Of a DNA stretch of 64,000 bases, positions 51,360 through 60,283 are shown piece after piece. Position 1 is the first letter of the stretch; each line of letters starts with the position of its first letter. A model generated the notes under the pieces. That model was given only the letters and a program-made list of their open reading frames with translations. It searched no databases and was not told the origin of the DNA. Both the position numbers and the translations under genes were made by a program. The DNA lies in the NCBI GenBank assembly GCA_050743265.1, contig JBOGEN010000107.1:14833-78832 (forward strand), written 5' to 3'. The DNA comes from JBOGEN01 sp050743265. GTDB lineage: Bacteria; Actinomycetota; Actinomycetes; JBOGEN01.

Positions 51360-52463
51360 ATGCCTGACCGAGACCGCTCACCGTTCGCCGCCCCCGTCAC
51401 GATGTCCCGTCGCAACTTCGTGGGGAGGTCCGCCGCACTGATGGCGGCCTTCACCGGGGGCGGTGCTCTGCTCGGTGCGTGCGGCTCCTCGGACTCCTCC
51501 ACGGGCTCCGCGGAGAGCAAGGTCGACGAGGTGACGTTCCTCAACGTCATCCCGATCGAGAGCATCTCCAACACCGCCGAGATGCTCGCCGATGCAGGTG
51601 GCCACTTCGAGAAGCACGGGCTCAAGGTCACGTTCGAGGCCACCAACGGGTCTGCGCCGGCGATCCAGACAGTCATCCAGGGCTCAGCCTTGATCACGCG
51701 GCTGGGTGACATCGAGACCATCGTGGCTGTCGCGCAGAAGGACGCCCCACTCGTGAACGTGGGCTCGGTCGAGAAGGGCGGCGGACTGCTGCGGTTCATC
51801 TCGAGCAAGCGCCGGCCGCTCCAGAAGCCCGAGGACTTCCGCGGGGCCAAGATGGGCCTGCCGTCGATCGGCGGCACCAGCGAGAACACGCTGAACCTGG
51901 TGATCGCCTCGGGCGGGGTTCCTGCCTCCTCGGTCGACCGGCAGGTCGTGGGGCTCACTCCGGGCGTGTTCGACCTGGTGAGCAAGGGGCGGGTCGACGG
52001 CTACGTCGTGTCCCTGGACACCTCGCTGATCATCCTCAGGGACGAGCCTGATGCACTCTCCTTCGCGCCGAGCTCGGTCATCTCGGCCGGGAACCAGCAG
52101 TACACGACCTCCGAGCGCCAGCTCCAGGACCCGGAACAGGCAGACCAGGTCCGCCGGTTCCTGCTCGGCATCCACGATGCGATCGAGTTCGTGATCGAGG
52201 ACGAGAAGAACGGCTTCGAGAAGACGATGGAGACCATCTCCGCCAAGTACGCGGTCCCGGCGTTCAAGGACAAGGAGATCTCGAGGAAGTCCCTCGAGCT
52301 CTACGTCGGTGCCTGGACGGCGGACGGCCAGGACAAGATCGTCCAGACCAACCCGGCGGTCTGGAAGGCGACGTACGACGAGATGGTGGACGCCAAGATC
52401 GTCCCGGGCGGGATGAACCCCGCGGACTGGCTCACCGACAAGTTCGCTCCTGCCGGGGGCTGA
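51360..52463 (+). CDS. ABC transporter substrate-binding lipoprotein (NMT1/taurine-nitrate type)
   Basis: This is a 367-aa exported protein. The N-terminus has SRRNFVGRSAALMAAF, a possible Tat-type twin-arginine leader, ending in the lipobox LLGAC at about residue 41. The mature part is of the SsuA/ThiY/NMT1-like group that binds nitrate, sulfonates or small aromatic compounds, with FEKHGLKVTFEATNGSAPAIQTVIQG. It heads an importer operon with the ATPase and permease that follow. AAGGAG is eight bases before the ATG. The ligand is unknown. Confidence 0.88.
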   Translation: MPDRDRSPFAAPVTMSRRNFVGRSAALMAAFTGGGALLGACGSSDSSTGSAESKVDEVTFLNVIPIESISNTAEMLADAGGHFEKHGLKVTFEATNGSAPAIQTVIQGSALITRLGDIETIVAVAQKDAPLVNVGSVEKGGGLLRFISSKRRPLQKPEDFRGAKMGLPSIGGTSENTLNLVIASGGVPASSVDRQVVGLTPGVFDLVSKGRVDGYVVSLDTSLIILRDEPDALSFAPSSVISAGNQQYTTSERQLQDPEQADQVRRFLLGIHDAIEFVIEDEKNGFEKTMETISAKYAVPAFKDKEISRKSLELYVGAWTADGQDKIVQTNPAVWKATYDEMVDAKIVPGGMNPADWLTDKFAPAGG

Positions 52464-52550
52464 GCCCGCCCGGCCCACTCTCCGTCCTGGGGGGAGAAAC
52501 GAGGGCAGAGGGGTAGGTTCCCGGGCAGGACGAGGAGTGATGACATCCCC

Positions 52551-53405
52551 ATGGCATACGAGGCCACAGTGCGAGATGACGACGCGGACGTGAGGACGGT
52601 CGAGGCCACCGCCAGGCGGGAGCCGTCGGTCGAGCTCGAGCTGTCCGAGGTGAACAAGGTCTACCAGGCGCGCCTCGGCACGGTGGAGGCGCTGAGCGAC
52701 GTCAACCTGTCGGTCTCCCGCGGTGAGTTCGTCTCGCTGGTCGGCCGCTCCGGGTGCGGCAAGACGACCTTGCTCCGGATCCTGTCCGGGCTTCTTCCCC
52801 CGTCCTCGGGCTCGGTGAGCGCGAACGGCCAGGGCATCTGGAAGGGGACCGCTCGTGACGACGAGGCGCTGAAGCAGTTCGGCGTCGTGTTCCAGGACGC
52901 CAACCTCTTTCCGTGGTTCAGCGTCTCGGACAACATCTCCCTCCCCCTCAAGCTGCGCGGGGTCGGCAGGAAGGCCCGGGCGGCCCGGGCCCAGGAGCTG
53001 TGCCAGATGGTCGGGCTCGCGGGCTTCGAGTCCGCGTACCCGCGCGAGCTCTCGGGCGGGATGCGACAGCGTGCCGCCATCGCCCGTGCGCTGAGCTACA
53101 ACCCCTCGATCCTGCTCATGGACGAGCCCTTCGGCGCGCTGGACGCGCTGACCCGCGACAAGATGAACCTCGAGCTGCAGTCACTGCACTCGGCCGCCGG
53201 CGTGACGGTGGTCTTCGTGACGCACTCGATCTCGGAGGCCGTCTTCCTGGCCGACCGGGTGGTCCTGCTGACGCCGCGCCCGGGCCGGATCCGGTCCGTG
53301 ACGCCCGTCGAGCTCGCGCGCCCGCGGTCCCTCGACACCGGGACGACCGCGGAGTTCCAGGAGATAGTCCGTACGCTGCGCCACGAGCTCGACGAGGAGC
53401 TGTGA
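52551..53405 (+). CDS. ABC transporter ATP-binding protein (SsuB/TauB-like)
   Basis: This is a 284-aa ATPase with Walker A GRSGCGKTT, Q-loop VFQDANLFPW, signature LSGGMRQR, Walker B ILLMDEPFGALD and the H-loop histidine in FVTHSISEAVF. An unusual 28-residue N-terminal extension (VRDDDADVRTVEAT) precedes the domain, so a later start is possible. The layout binding protein, ATPase, permease is that of taurine/nitrate-type importers. Confidence 0.92.
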   Translation: MAYEATVRDDDADVRTVEATARREPSVELELSEVNKVYQARLGTVEALSDVNLSVSRGEFVSLVGRSGCGKTTLLRILSGLLPPSSGSVSANGQGIWKGTARDDEALKQFGVVFQDANLFPWFSVSDNISLPLKLRGVGRKARAARAQELCQMVGLAGFESAYPRELSGGMRQRAAIARALSYNPSILLMDEPFGALDALTRDKMNLELQSLHSAAGVTVVFVTHSISEAVFLADRVVLLTPRPGRIRSVTPVELARPRSLDTGTTAEFQEIVRTLRHELDEEL

Positions 53406-54190
53406 TGATCGACCGCGAGAGGCTGCACAAGATCCTGCCGTGGATCAGCTCCCCGATCCTGCTGCTCCTGCTGCTGGGGGTGTGGCAGTTCGCGGTGTCC
53501 GTCCTGGGGGTCTCGGAGTTCACGCTGCCCTCACCGGCCAAGGTCGGCGACTCCCTCGTCACGGTGCTCGGGACCGGGGCGATCTGGGGCCACATCAAGG
53601 TGACGCTCATCGAGGTCGTGATCGGGTTCGGCCTCGCGTTGGTCACCGGTGTGGCCGTCGGCGCGGTCCTCGGGCGGGTCGAGTGGCTGGAGCGTGCCAT
53701 GCAGCCGGCCATGGTCGCCTTCCAGGTCGTGCCGAAGGTGGCGTTCATCCCGCTGTTCGTGATCTGGTTCGGCTTCGGCCCCACGTCGAAGATCATCATG
53801 GCGGCCATCCTGGCGTTCTTCCCCATCATGCTGAACGTGCTGCTCGGGGTTCGCTCGGTCGACCCTGGTCACCGGGACGTCATGCGCAGCCTCGGGGCCA
53901 GCCGCTTGGCGACCTTCAAGAACCTCGAGCTGCCGAGCACGTTGCCGTACGTCTTCGCCGGCGCGGAGGTCGGCATCGTGTTCGCGGTGATCGGCGCGAT
54001 CGTCGGGGAGTACCTCGGGGGCAGCGAGGGTCTCGGCTACCTCGTCGTGCAGAGCCTCAACGCACTGGACGCGCCTCAGCTGTTCGCGGTCATCGTCCTG
54101 CTGGCCGTCATGGGCTCCATCCTCTTCTTCGCGGTGACCGCGGCGAAGAGAGCCACGATCCCGTGGCACGACTCCGTGGCCAAGCAGTAG
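53405..54190 (+). CDS. ABC transporter permease (SsuC/TauC-like)
   Basis: This is a 261-aa membrane protein with about six hydrophobic segments and the coupling loop VMRSLGASRLATFKNLELPSTLPYV. The ATG at 53405 shares its A with the ATPase stop (TGATG), with GAGGAG five bases upstream. It completes the importer. An aldehyde dehydrogenase gene begins seven bases after its stop, which suggests that the imported compound is metabolised by the next operon. Confidence 0.92.
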   Translation: MIDRERLHKILPWISSPILLLLLLGVWQFAVSVLGVSEFTLPSPAKVGDSLVTVLGTGAIWGHIKVTLIEVVIGFGLALVTGVAVGAVLGRVEWLERAMQPAMVAFQVVPKVAFIPLFVIWFGFGPTSKIIMAAILAFFPIMLNVLLGVRSVDPGHRDVMRSLGASRLATFKNLELPSTLPYVFAGAEVGIVFAVIGAIVGEYLGGSEGLGYLVVQSLNALDAPQLFAVIVLLAVMGSILFFAVTAAKRATIPWHDSVAKQ

Positions 54191-54197
54191 GCCACCC

Positions 54198-55685
54198 GTG
54201 GGCGACCCCGCGGTGGCCGTTGCACGCGCTGACGTCGTCCCCGACAGGACGACGCTCTTCCGGGACGGGCAGTGGCTGCCCGCGGCGTCCGACCGTACGG
54301 TCGCGCTGGTCGACCCGGCGACCGAGGAGCCACTCGGCTCGGCGCCGTGGGGCGACGAGGCGGACGTGGACGCGGCCGTCGCCTCTGCCCGTCGGGCCGT
54401 GGACGCGGGAGAGTGGGGGCGGTCGACGCGCGAGGACCGTGCCGACGCGCTCGAACGACTGGCCACGGCGATCGAGTCCCGTGGCGACGACCTCGCCCGA
54501 CTGGTCAGCCGCGAGATCGGGCAGCCGATCACGGTCTCGCGTCGCTTCAGCGTCGAGCGTCCGGTGGCCGTGCTGCGGTACTACGCGCGCCTGGTGCGCA
54601 CCCGTGAGACGGAGGAGACGCGTCCCGCGCTCCTGCGGCCGGGCCACACCCTCGTCCGTCGGGAGCCGCTCGGCGTCGTGGGGATGGTCGTCCCGTGGAA
54701 CTTCCCGCAGGCGCTGACGATCTCCAAGCTGGCTCCCGCGCTCGCGGCGGGCTGCAGCGTCGTCCTCAAGCCCGCGGCCGAGTCCTCGCTGGACGCCTGC
54801 GTCCTGGCCGAGGCCGTCGAAGCGGCGGGGCTGCCGCCCGGTGTCTTCAACCTCGTGACTGGAGGGCGGGACACCGGGGAGCACCTCGTCCGTCATCCCG
54901 CCGTGGACAAGATCGCCTTCACCGGCTCGACGGCCGCCGGGCGTCGCATCGCGAGCATCTGCGGGGAGCTGCTGCGTCCCGTCACGCTGGAGCTGGGCGG
55001 CAAGTCGGCCGCGATCGTCCTGCCCGACGCGGACATCGGCACCGTGACGTCGCAGCTCACGATGGGGTCGTTCGGCAACGCCGGCCAGACGTGCTTCCTG
55101 CTGTCCCGGGTGCTGGCTCCCCGGTCCCGCTACGACGAGGTGGTCGACGCCCTGCGGGGCATCGCCACCGGGTTCGTCCTGGGCGATCCCCTCGACGAGC
55201 GCACGACGATGGGTCCGCTCGTCAGCGAGCGCCAGCGCACCCGTGTCGCCGGCTACGTCGCGCAGGGTCGTGACGAGGGTGCGCGGTTGGTCACCGGAGG
55301 CCAGCGCCCGGAAGGCCTCGACCGCGGCTACTACTTCGCGCCGACGGTCTTCGTCGACGTCCGCAACGACTCCCCGCTCGCGCGGCAGGAGATCTTCGGC
55401 CCGGTGGTCTGCGTCCTGCCGTACGAGCGCGAGGACGAGGCGGTCGCGCTCGCCAACGACTCCGAGTACGGGCTCGGCGGCAGCGTCTTCACCGCGGATC
55501 CGGAGCGGGGTCTCGCGGTCGCCCGCCGGATCCAGACCGGCACGATCGGTCTCAACGGCTACACACCCGACGTCACGGCGCCGTTCGGCGGCTACAAGGC
55601 CAGTGGCCTCGGTCGCGAGAACGGCCCTGAGGCGATCGGGTCGTACGAGAACGTCAAGTCGATGTACGTCACGGAGTCGCGATGA
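54198..55685 (+). CDS. Aldehyde dehydrogenase
   Basis: This is a 495-aa ALDH with VPWNFPQ, FTGSTAAGRR, the base Glu in TLELGGKSA and the catalytic Cys in NAGQTCFLLSR, ending in GGYKASGLGRE. GTG 54198 is seven bases after the importer permease. It is the first enzyme gene of a six-gene rightward operon (aldehyde dehydrogenase, transketolase halves, alcohol dehydrogenase, two SDRs) joined by overlaps or gaps of at most 7 bp. Confidence 0.92.
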   Translation: MGDPAVAVARADVVPDRTTLFRDGQWLPAASDRTVALVDPATEEPLGSAPWGDEADVDAAVASARRAVDAGEWGRSTREDRADALERLATAIESRGDDLARLVSREIGQPITVSRRFSVERPVAVLRYYARLVRTRETEETRPALLRPGHTLVRREPLGVVGMVVPWNFPQALTISKLAPALAAGCSVVLKPAAESSLDACVLAEAVEAAGLPPGVFNLVTGGRDTGEHLVRHPAVDKIAFTGSTAAGRRIASICGELLRPVTLELGGKSAAIVLPDADIGTVTSQLTMGSFGNAGQTCFLLSRVLAPRSRYDEVVDALRGIATGFVLGDPLDERTTMGPLVSERQRTRVAGYVAQGRDEGARLVTGGQRPEGLDRGYYFAPTVFVDVRNDSPLARQEIFGPVVCVLPYEREDEAVALANDSEYGLGGSVFTADPERGLAVARRIQTGTIGLNGYTPDVTAPFGGYKASGLGRENGPEAIGSYENVKSMYVTESR

Positions 55686-56578
55686 CAGGCACGACCCCGG
55701 CCGTCGGCACCTCCCCGGAGGGCGTCACGGCCACGACCGGGCGCGAGGGCGCCCCGCTCGCGGACCTTGCCTGGCGGGCGGACTGGATCCGGCTCCGGAC
55801 CGTCGAGCTGGTGGACCAGGCCGGGCTCGGCCACTACTCGAGCACGTTCTCCTGTGCCGAGATCCTCGCCGTGCTCTACTACCGGACCCTGCGGCTGCGT
55901 CCGGCCGAACCGGGCTGGCCCGGCCGGGACCGGTTCCTGCTCGGCAAGGGGCACGTCGCGACCGGCCTCTGGCCTGTGCTCGCGGACCTCGGCTACTTTC
56001 CCGAGGAGTGGCTCGGCCAGTTCGGCAGTATCGGCTCGCCGCTGAACGACCACCCGAACATGCGGCTCGCCCCGGGCGTCGACTTCAGCTCGGGCTCGCT
56101 GGGACACAACCTGTCAGTGGGCGTCGGGATGGCGCTGGCCGGCCGCCTGGCCGGACGCGACTCCCGGACCTTCGTGCTCACCGGGGACGGCGAGATCCAG
56201 GAGGGCCAGGTCTGGGAGGCGGTCATGGCCGCCGGCCACTACGGCCTGCGGGGGCTGGTCGCCGTCGTCGATGCCAACGGCTTCTCCGGGCACGGCCCGA
56301 CGTCCGACGCCATCTCCATCGAGCCCGTGGCCGACCGTTTCCGCGCCTTCGGATGGGACGCGGTGGAGGTCGACGGACACGACGTCGGCGCGCTCTGCGC
56401 GGTCTTCGACGCCCTGCCGTCGGCTGGCGAGGGCCCGCCCACCTGCGTCGTGGCGCGGACGCGCAAGGGCAAGGGCCTCGCGATGACCGAGGAGTCCGCC
56501 CAGGCCTGGCACCTGGGCCTGTTCAGCCCCGAGCAACGTGACCGGGCCCGCGCCGAGATCGAGGCGAGGATGCGATGA
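55682..56578 (+). CDS. Transketolase-like, N-terminal subunit
   Basis: This is a 298-aa protein equal to the N-terminal half of transketolase. The thiamine diphosphate motif GDGEIQEGQVWEAV is followed by VVDANGFSG, and GKGHVATGLWPVLA lies earlier. In split transketolases this half binds ThDP at the interface with the C-terminal subunit, encoded directly after it (ATGA overlap). It moves two-carbon ketol units between sugars or sugar-like compounds. Confidence 0.92.
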   Translation: MTGTTPAVGTSPEGVTATTGREGAPLADLAWRADWIRLRTVELVDQAGLGHYSSTFSCAEILAVLYYRTLRLRPAEPGWPGRDRFLLGKGHVATGLWPVLADLGYFPEEWLGQFGSIGSPLNDHPNMRLAPGVDFSSGSLGHNLSVGVGMALAGRLAGRDSRTFVLTGDGEIQEGQVWEAVMAAGHYGLRGLVAVVDANGFSGHGPTSDAISIEPVADRFRAFGWDAVEVDGHDVGALCAVFDALPSAGEGPPTCVVARTRKGKGLAMTEESAQAWHLGLFSPEQRDRARAEIEARMR

Positions 56579-57564
56579 GCACGACCGAGGAGCCGCAGGT
56601 CCGCGACCGGATGGTCGACGTCTTCGCGGACGACACCCGGCACACCGCGGCCGTGACCAACCCGGTGGGCGTCGAGATTGCCCGCCTGGCGGACGAGCAC
56701 GACGACGTGGTCGCCCTGTCCGCGGACATGAGCGCCGTGCTGGCCGACCTGCGCGCGCGTCACCCGGCCCGCTACGTCGAGCTCGGCATCGCGGAGACCA
56801 ACACGGTCTCGGTCGCCGCGGGCATGGCGGCCTGCGGGCTGCGGCCGTACGTCCTGTCCATGGCGCCGTTCGGGGCGATCAAGTGCGCGGAGCAGCTGCG
56901 CACCGACGTCGCCTACACCCGTCTGCCCGTACGGTTCGTCGCCCGCCTGTCCGGGCTGGCCATGGGCTTCTTCGGCACGAGCCACCACGCCGTCGAGGAT
57001 GTCGCCATCGCCCGCAGCCTCACCAACCTCACGGTCGTCGCGGCCGCGGACTCCCACGCCACTGCAGGGCTGCTGCGCTCGACGTACGACCTGCCCGGCC
57101 CGGTCTACTACCGGATCAGCGAGGGGCCCGCGCCCGTGTACTCCGCACCGCCGACGTTCGCGCCCGGTCGCTGGGTCCGCGTCCGGGGCGGCAGGGACGT
57201 GACGATCGTCGGGCACGGCCTCGGGGTCGGTCTCGCGCTCGCGGCCGCACGAACCCTGGCGCCGGAGGGCATCGACGCCGCGGTGCTCGACGCCGCCTAC
57301 CTCAAGCCGTTCGACCGGGAGGCGATCCTCGATGCGGCGGAGACCACGGGTGCGATCGTCACCGTCGAGGAGCACAGCGAGATCGGCGGGCTCGGGGCCC
57401 TGGTGGCCGAGGAGCTCGGGCGGCGTCGGCTCTCGTGCGCGCTCCGCACGCTCGCCCTGCCGGACGAGGACCTCGAGGTCGGCCTGCCCGCGGACCTGCA
57501 CCGGCACTACGGCCTCACCCCGGACGGGGTGGCGGGTCAGGTTCGCGCGCTGCTGGGGGCCTGA
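56575..57564 (+). CDS. Transketolase-like, C-terminal subunit
   Basis: This is a 329-aa protein with the pyrimidine-binding half of transketolase. The proton-relay Glu is in ELGIAETNTVSVAAGMAACG. The C-terminal transketolase domain has VTIVGHGLGVGLALAAART and TVEEHSEIGGLGALVAE. It overlaps the N-terminal subunit by four bases. Split transketolases of this kind often serve unusual sugar or sulfosugar routes rather than the central pentose pathway. Confidence 0.92.
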   Translation: MSTTEEPQVRDRMVDVFADDTRHTAAVTNPVGVEIARLADEHDDVVALSADMSAVLADLRARHPARYVELGIAETNTVSVAAGMAACGLRPYVLSMAPFGAIKCAEQLRTDVAYTRLPVRFVARLSGLAMGFFGTSHHAVEDVAIARSLTNLTVVAAADSHATAGLLRSTYDLPGPVYYRISEGPAPVYSAPPTFAPGRWVRVRGGRDVTIVGHGLGVGLALAAARTLAPEGIDAAVLDAAYLKPFDREAILDAAETTGAIVTVEEHSEIGGLGALVAEELGRRRLSCALRTLALPDEDLEVGLPADLHRHYGLTPDGVAGQVRALLGA

Positions 57565-57567
57565 GCC

Positions 57568-58611
57568 GTGCGGGCGGTGGTGTGCGTGCCCGGCGGCACC
57601 GCGGTGACGGAGGTGCCGGACCCGCACACCAGTGCCGAGGGAGTCGTCGTCGCGGTCGAGGCGTGCGGCATCTGCGGATCCGACGTCCACCTCGTCGCGA
57701 GCGGGGGTGTGGCGGCGGGCCAGGTCCTGGGCCACGAGTTCTCCGGGCGGGTCGTGGCCACGGGCGGCAAGGTGCGCGGGTGGCGCGTCGGAGCACCGGT
57801 GGCGGTCAACCCGGTCGGGGGCTGCGGCGGCTGTCCCGCCTGCCGGGCGGGACTGCCGTTCCGGTGCCCGCGCGTCCCCAACATCGGCCTCAGCGCGCCG
57901 GGGGCCTACGCCGAGTACGTGGCGGTGCCCGCGGCCCAGCTCGTCGCCCTGCCGGAGGAGGTCCACCCGGAGGTCGGGGCGTACGCCGAGCCGCTGGCCG
58001 TTGCGCTGCGTGCCCTCGACCTCGGCGAGCCCGGTGCCGGTGACGCGGTGCTGGTGTACGGCGTGGGCGCGATCGGCCTGAACGTGGTCATGGCGCTGCG
58101 CCTGTGCGGCGTCGAGCGCGTCGTGGCCGTCGGCAGGTCTGCCGTACGCCGGGACGCGGCGGCCGCCGCCGGGGCGGACGTCGTGCTCGACAGCGGCGAG
58201 ACCGACCTCGTGACGTGGGCCAGGGACCACGACGTGTCGTTCCGGTCGGCGTACGAGTGCTCCGGCGCCACGGGAGCGCTGGCGGAGATCATGAGCGTGC
58301 TGCGGCCCGGGGGACGTTGCGTCCAGGTGGCGCTGCGCGGCGATCCCGAGACGGTCGACGTCGGCGGGCTCGTGAGCCGGGGGCTGACCCTGGTGGGCAG
58401 CTGCGCGTTCCGCCCCGCCGACTATGCGCAGGCCGTCGAGCACCTGCTGGCCGGTCGGGTGTCCGGGGACGCGCTGGTCAGCCACCGCGTGCCGCTGGAG
58501 GCGACGCCGGACACCCTGACGCGGCTGCAGCGTCCGGGCGGTGCGGTGCGGGTGCTCGTCCAGCCGTCTCGGTCCGCGAGCGCACGCAGCGGAGGAGAGG
58601 GAGCCGCATGA
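57568..58611 (+). CDS. Zinc-dependent MDR alcohol/polyol dehydrogenase
   Basis: This is a 347-aa enzyme with catalytic zinc residues in ACGICGSDVH and GHEFSG, a structural zinc lobe CGGCPACRAGLPFRC, and nucleotide site VYGVGAIGLNVVMALR. It resembles sorbitol/butanediol dehydrogenases. GTG 57568 follows the transketolase stop by three bases. In this operon it would oxidise a polyol or secondary alcohol to a ketone that could feed the transketolase. Confidence 0.9.
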   Translation: MRAVVCVPGGTAVTEVPDPHTSAEGVVVAVEACGICGSDVHLVASGGVAAGQVLGHEFSGRVVATGGKVRGWRVGAPVAVNPVGGCGGCPACRAGLPFRCPRVPNIGLSAPGAYAEYVAVPAAQLVALPEEVHPEVGAYAEPLAVALRALDLGEPGAGDAVLVYGVGAIGLNVVMALRLCGVERVVAVGRSAVRRDAAAAAGADVVLDSGETDLVTWARDHDVSFRSAYECSGATGALAEIMSVLRPGGRCVQVALRGDPETVDVGGLVSRGLTLVGSCAFRPADYAQAVEHLLAGRVSGDALVSHRVPLEATPDTLTRLQRPGGAVRVLVQPSRSASARSGGEGAA

Positions 58612-59450
58612 AGGATCTCGCCGGCAAGGTCGCCGTGGTGACGGGCGCGGGCAGTGGCATGGGGCGGGCGTTCGCGCGGCGGTTCGCCGAGGAGGGCATG
58701 AGCGTGGTCGCCGCCGACATCCAGGTCGACGCGCTCGACGAGACGGTCTCCCGGCTCACGGCCGAGGGCCACCGCGTGCTTGGCCTCCGTACGGACGTGT
58801 CGCAGCAGCACGACGTCGACGACATGGCCGACCAGGCGATCCGCGCGTACGGCCGGGTGCACCTGCTCTGCAACAACGCCGGCGTCGAGGGCTACCTCGA
58901 CGGGGCGATCTGGGAGGCCACCGACCGCGACTGGACGTGGACGGTCGACGTCAACTTCTGGAGCGTCGTCCACGGGGTGCGCGCCTTCCTGCCGCACATG
59001 CTGGACCACGGCGAGGAGGGCCACGTCGTCAACACCGCGTCGATGACCTCCGTCATCCGGCCCAGCAACATGTACGGCATCGCGAAGCACGCGGTCCTGG
59101 CGTTCACCGAAGTGCTGCACCACGACCTGCGCGCGAGGGACGCCGCCATCGGCGTGACCGCGCTTTGCCCCGGCATCATCGCGACCAACCTGTTCCGGGG
59201 CAGCCGCAACCGCCCCGAGACGCTGCGCAACACGACCGAGACGCCAGGTGCCCGGAGCGGGGCCGAGAAGCGCGAGCGGATGCACCGGCTGCTGGCCGAC
59301 GGGATGTCCCCCGACACGGTCGCCGACCGCCTGCTCGACGCGGTCCGGGAGGACCGGCTGTACGCCCTCACGGACCACGACTGGGACGACGGCATCCGCG
59401 AGCGCACCGCGAACGTCCTGGCCGGGACGAACCCCGGTGACCCGCAATGA
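58608..59450 (+). CDS. SDR family oxidoreductase
   Basis: This is a 280-aa short-chain dehydrogenase with TGAGSGMGRAFARRF, LCNNAGVEGYL, and catalytic Ser and Tyr-Lys in TASMTSV and MYGIAKHAVLAF. It overlaps the preceding stop by four bases (ATGA). The extended C-terminus (YALTDHDWDDGIRERT) resembles that of the SDR at 37881. The substrate is unknown. Confidence 0.9.
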   Translation: MKDLAGKVAVVTGAGSGMGRAFARRFAEEGMSVVAADIQVDALDETVSRLTAEGHRVLGLRTDVSQQHDVDDMADQAIRAYGRVHLLCNNAGVEGYLDGAIWEATDRDWTWTVDVNFWSVVHGVRAFLPHMLDHGEEGHVVNTASMTSVIRPSNMYGIAKHAVLAFTEVLHHDLRARDAAIGVTALCPGIIATNLFRGSRNRPETLRNTTETPGARSGAEKRERMHRLLADGMSPDTVADRLLDAVREDRLYALTDHDWDDGIRERTANVLAGTNPGDPQ

Positions 59451-60238
59451 CGGAGGAGCGCCCCATACGCGGCAGGTTCGACGGCAGGTCAGCGGTCGTC
59501 ACGGGCGGGGCCTCCGGGTTCGGCAAGGCCGTGGCCGCACGACTCCTCGCCGACGGTGCCCTCGTCCTCCTGGTCGACAGGGACGAGGAGGGGCTGGCGA
59601 AGGCCACTGCCGAGCTCGGCGATCACGGGCCGGTTCGCGTCGTGCGCGCCGACGTGAGCCAGGAGGCCGACGTCGCGGCGTACGTCCGGGAGGCGACCCG
59701 GCACGCCGACCGCATCGACCTCTTCTTCAACAACGCCGGCATCGAGGGGAGGATGCTGCCGATCACCGAGCTCGAGGTCGCCGACTTCGACGCCGTCATG
59801 GCGGTGAACGCACGGGGCGTCTTCCTCGGCCTGCGCGAGGTGCTGCGGGTGATGAAGCGGCAGGACGGTGGTGGCGCTGTCGTCAACACCGCGTCCATGG
59901 CGGGCGTCAAGGGCGGCCCGGCGTTCAGCCCGTACGTCGCCTCCAAGCACGCGGTCATCGGGCTGACCCGGTGCGCGGCGCTCGAGGCCGCGCCCTTCGG
60001 GATCCGCGTCAACGCCATCGCACCCGGCCACATCGACACCCGGATGGCCCGGGCCCTGACCGAGCAGATCGATCCGGAGGACCCGGCCGGCGCGTACGCG
60101 CGTGTCGCCGCCCGCGTGCCGGTGGGGCGCTACGGCACGGCCGAGGAGGTGGCGAACCTGGCGACGTGGCTGCTGTCGGACGAGGCCAGCTACGTCAGCG
60201 GCGCCACCCACCTCGTCGACGGCGCGATCACGGCCTGA
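59447..60238 (+). CDS. SDR family oxidoreductase
   Basis: This is a 263-aa classical SDR with TGGASGFGKAVAARL, FFNNAGIEGRM, TASMAGV, YVASKHAVIGL (catalytic Tyr and Lys) and the usual IAPGHIDTRM. It overlaps the upstream SDR by four bases (ATGA). It is the last gene of the transketolase operon. Two SDRs in a row may act on two positions or two enantiomers of the same compound. Confidence 0.91.
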   Translation: MTEERPIRGRFDGRSAVVTGGASGFGKAVAARLLADGALVLLVDRDEEGLAKATAELGDHGPVRVVRADVSQEADVAAYVREATRHADRIDLFFNNAGIEGRMLPITELEVADFDAVMAVNARGVFLGLREVLRVMKRQDGGGAVVNTASMAGVKGGPAFSPYVASKHAVIGLTRCAALEAAPFGIRVNAIAPGHIDTRMARALTEQIDPEDPAGAYARVAARVPVGRYGTAEEVANLATWLLSDEASYVSGATHLVDGAITA

Positions 60239-60283
60239 CCTACGACGGACCGGTTGGCGGCGGCCCCGAGGTCCCCCGAGAGG

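Noticed and set aside
56239..58485. A 748-codon open frame antisense to the transketolase and alcohol dehydrogenase genes
   Set aside because: It has no domain, and it lies opposite three well-supported genes with overlapping starts and stops.
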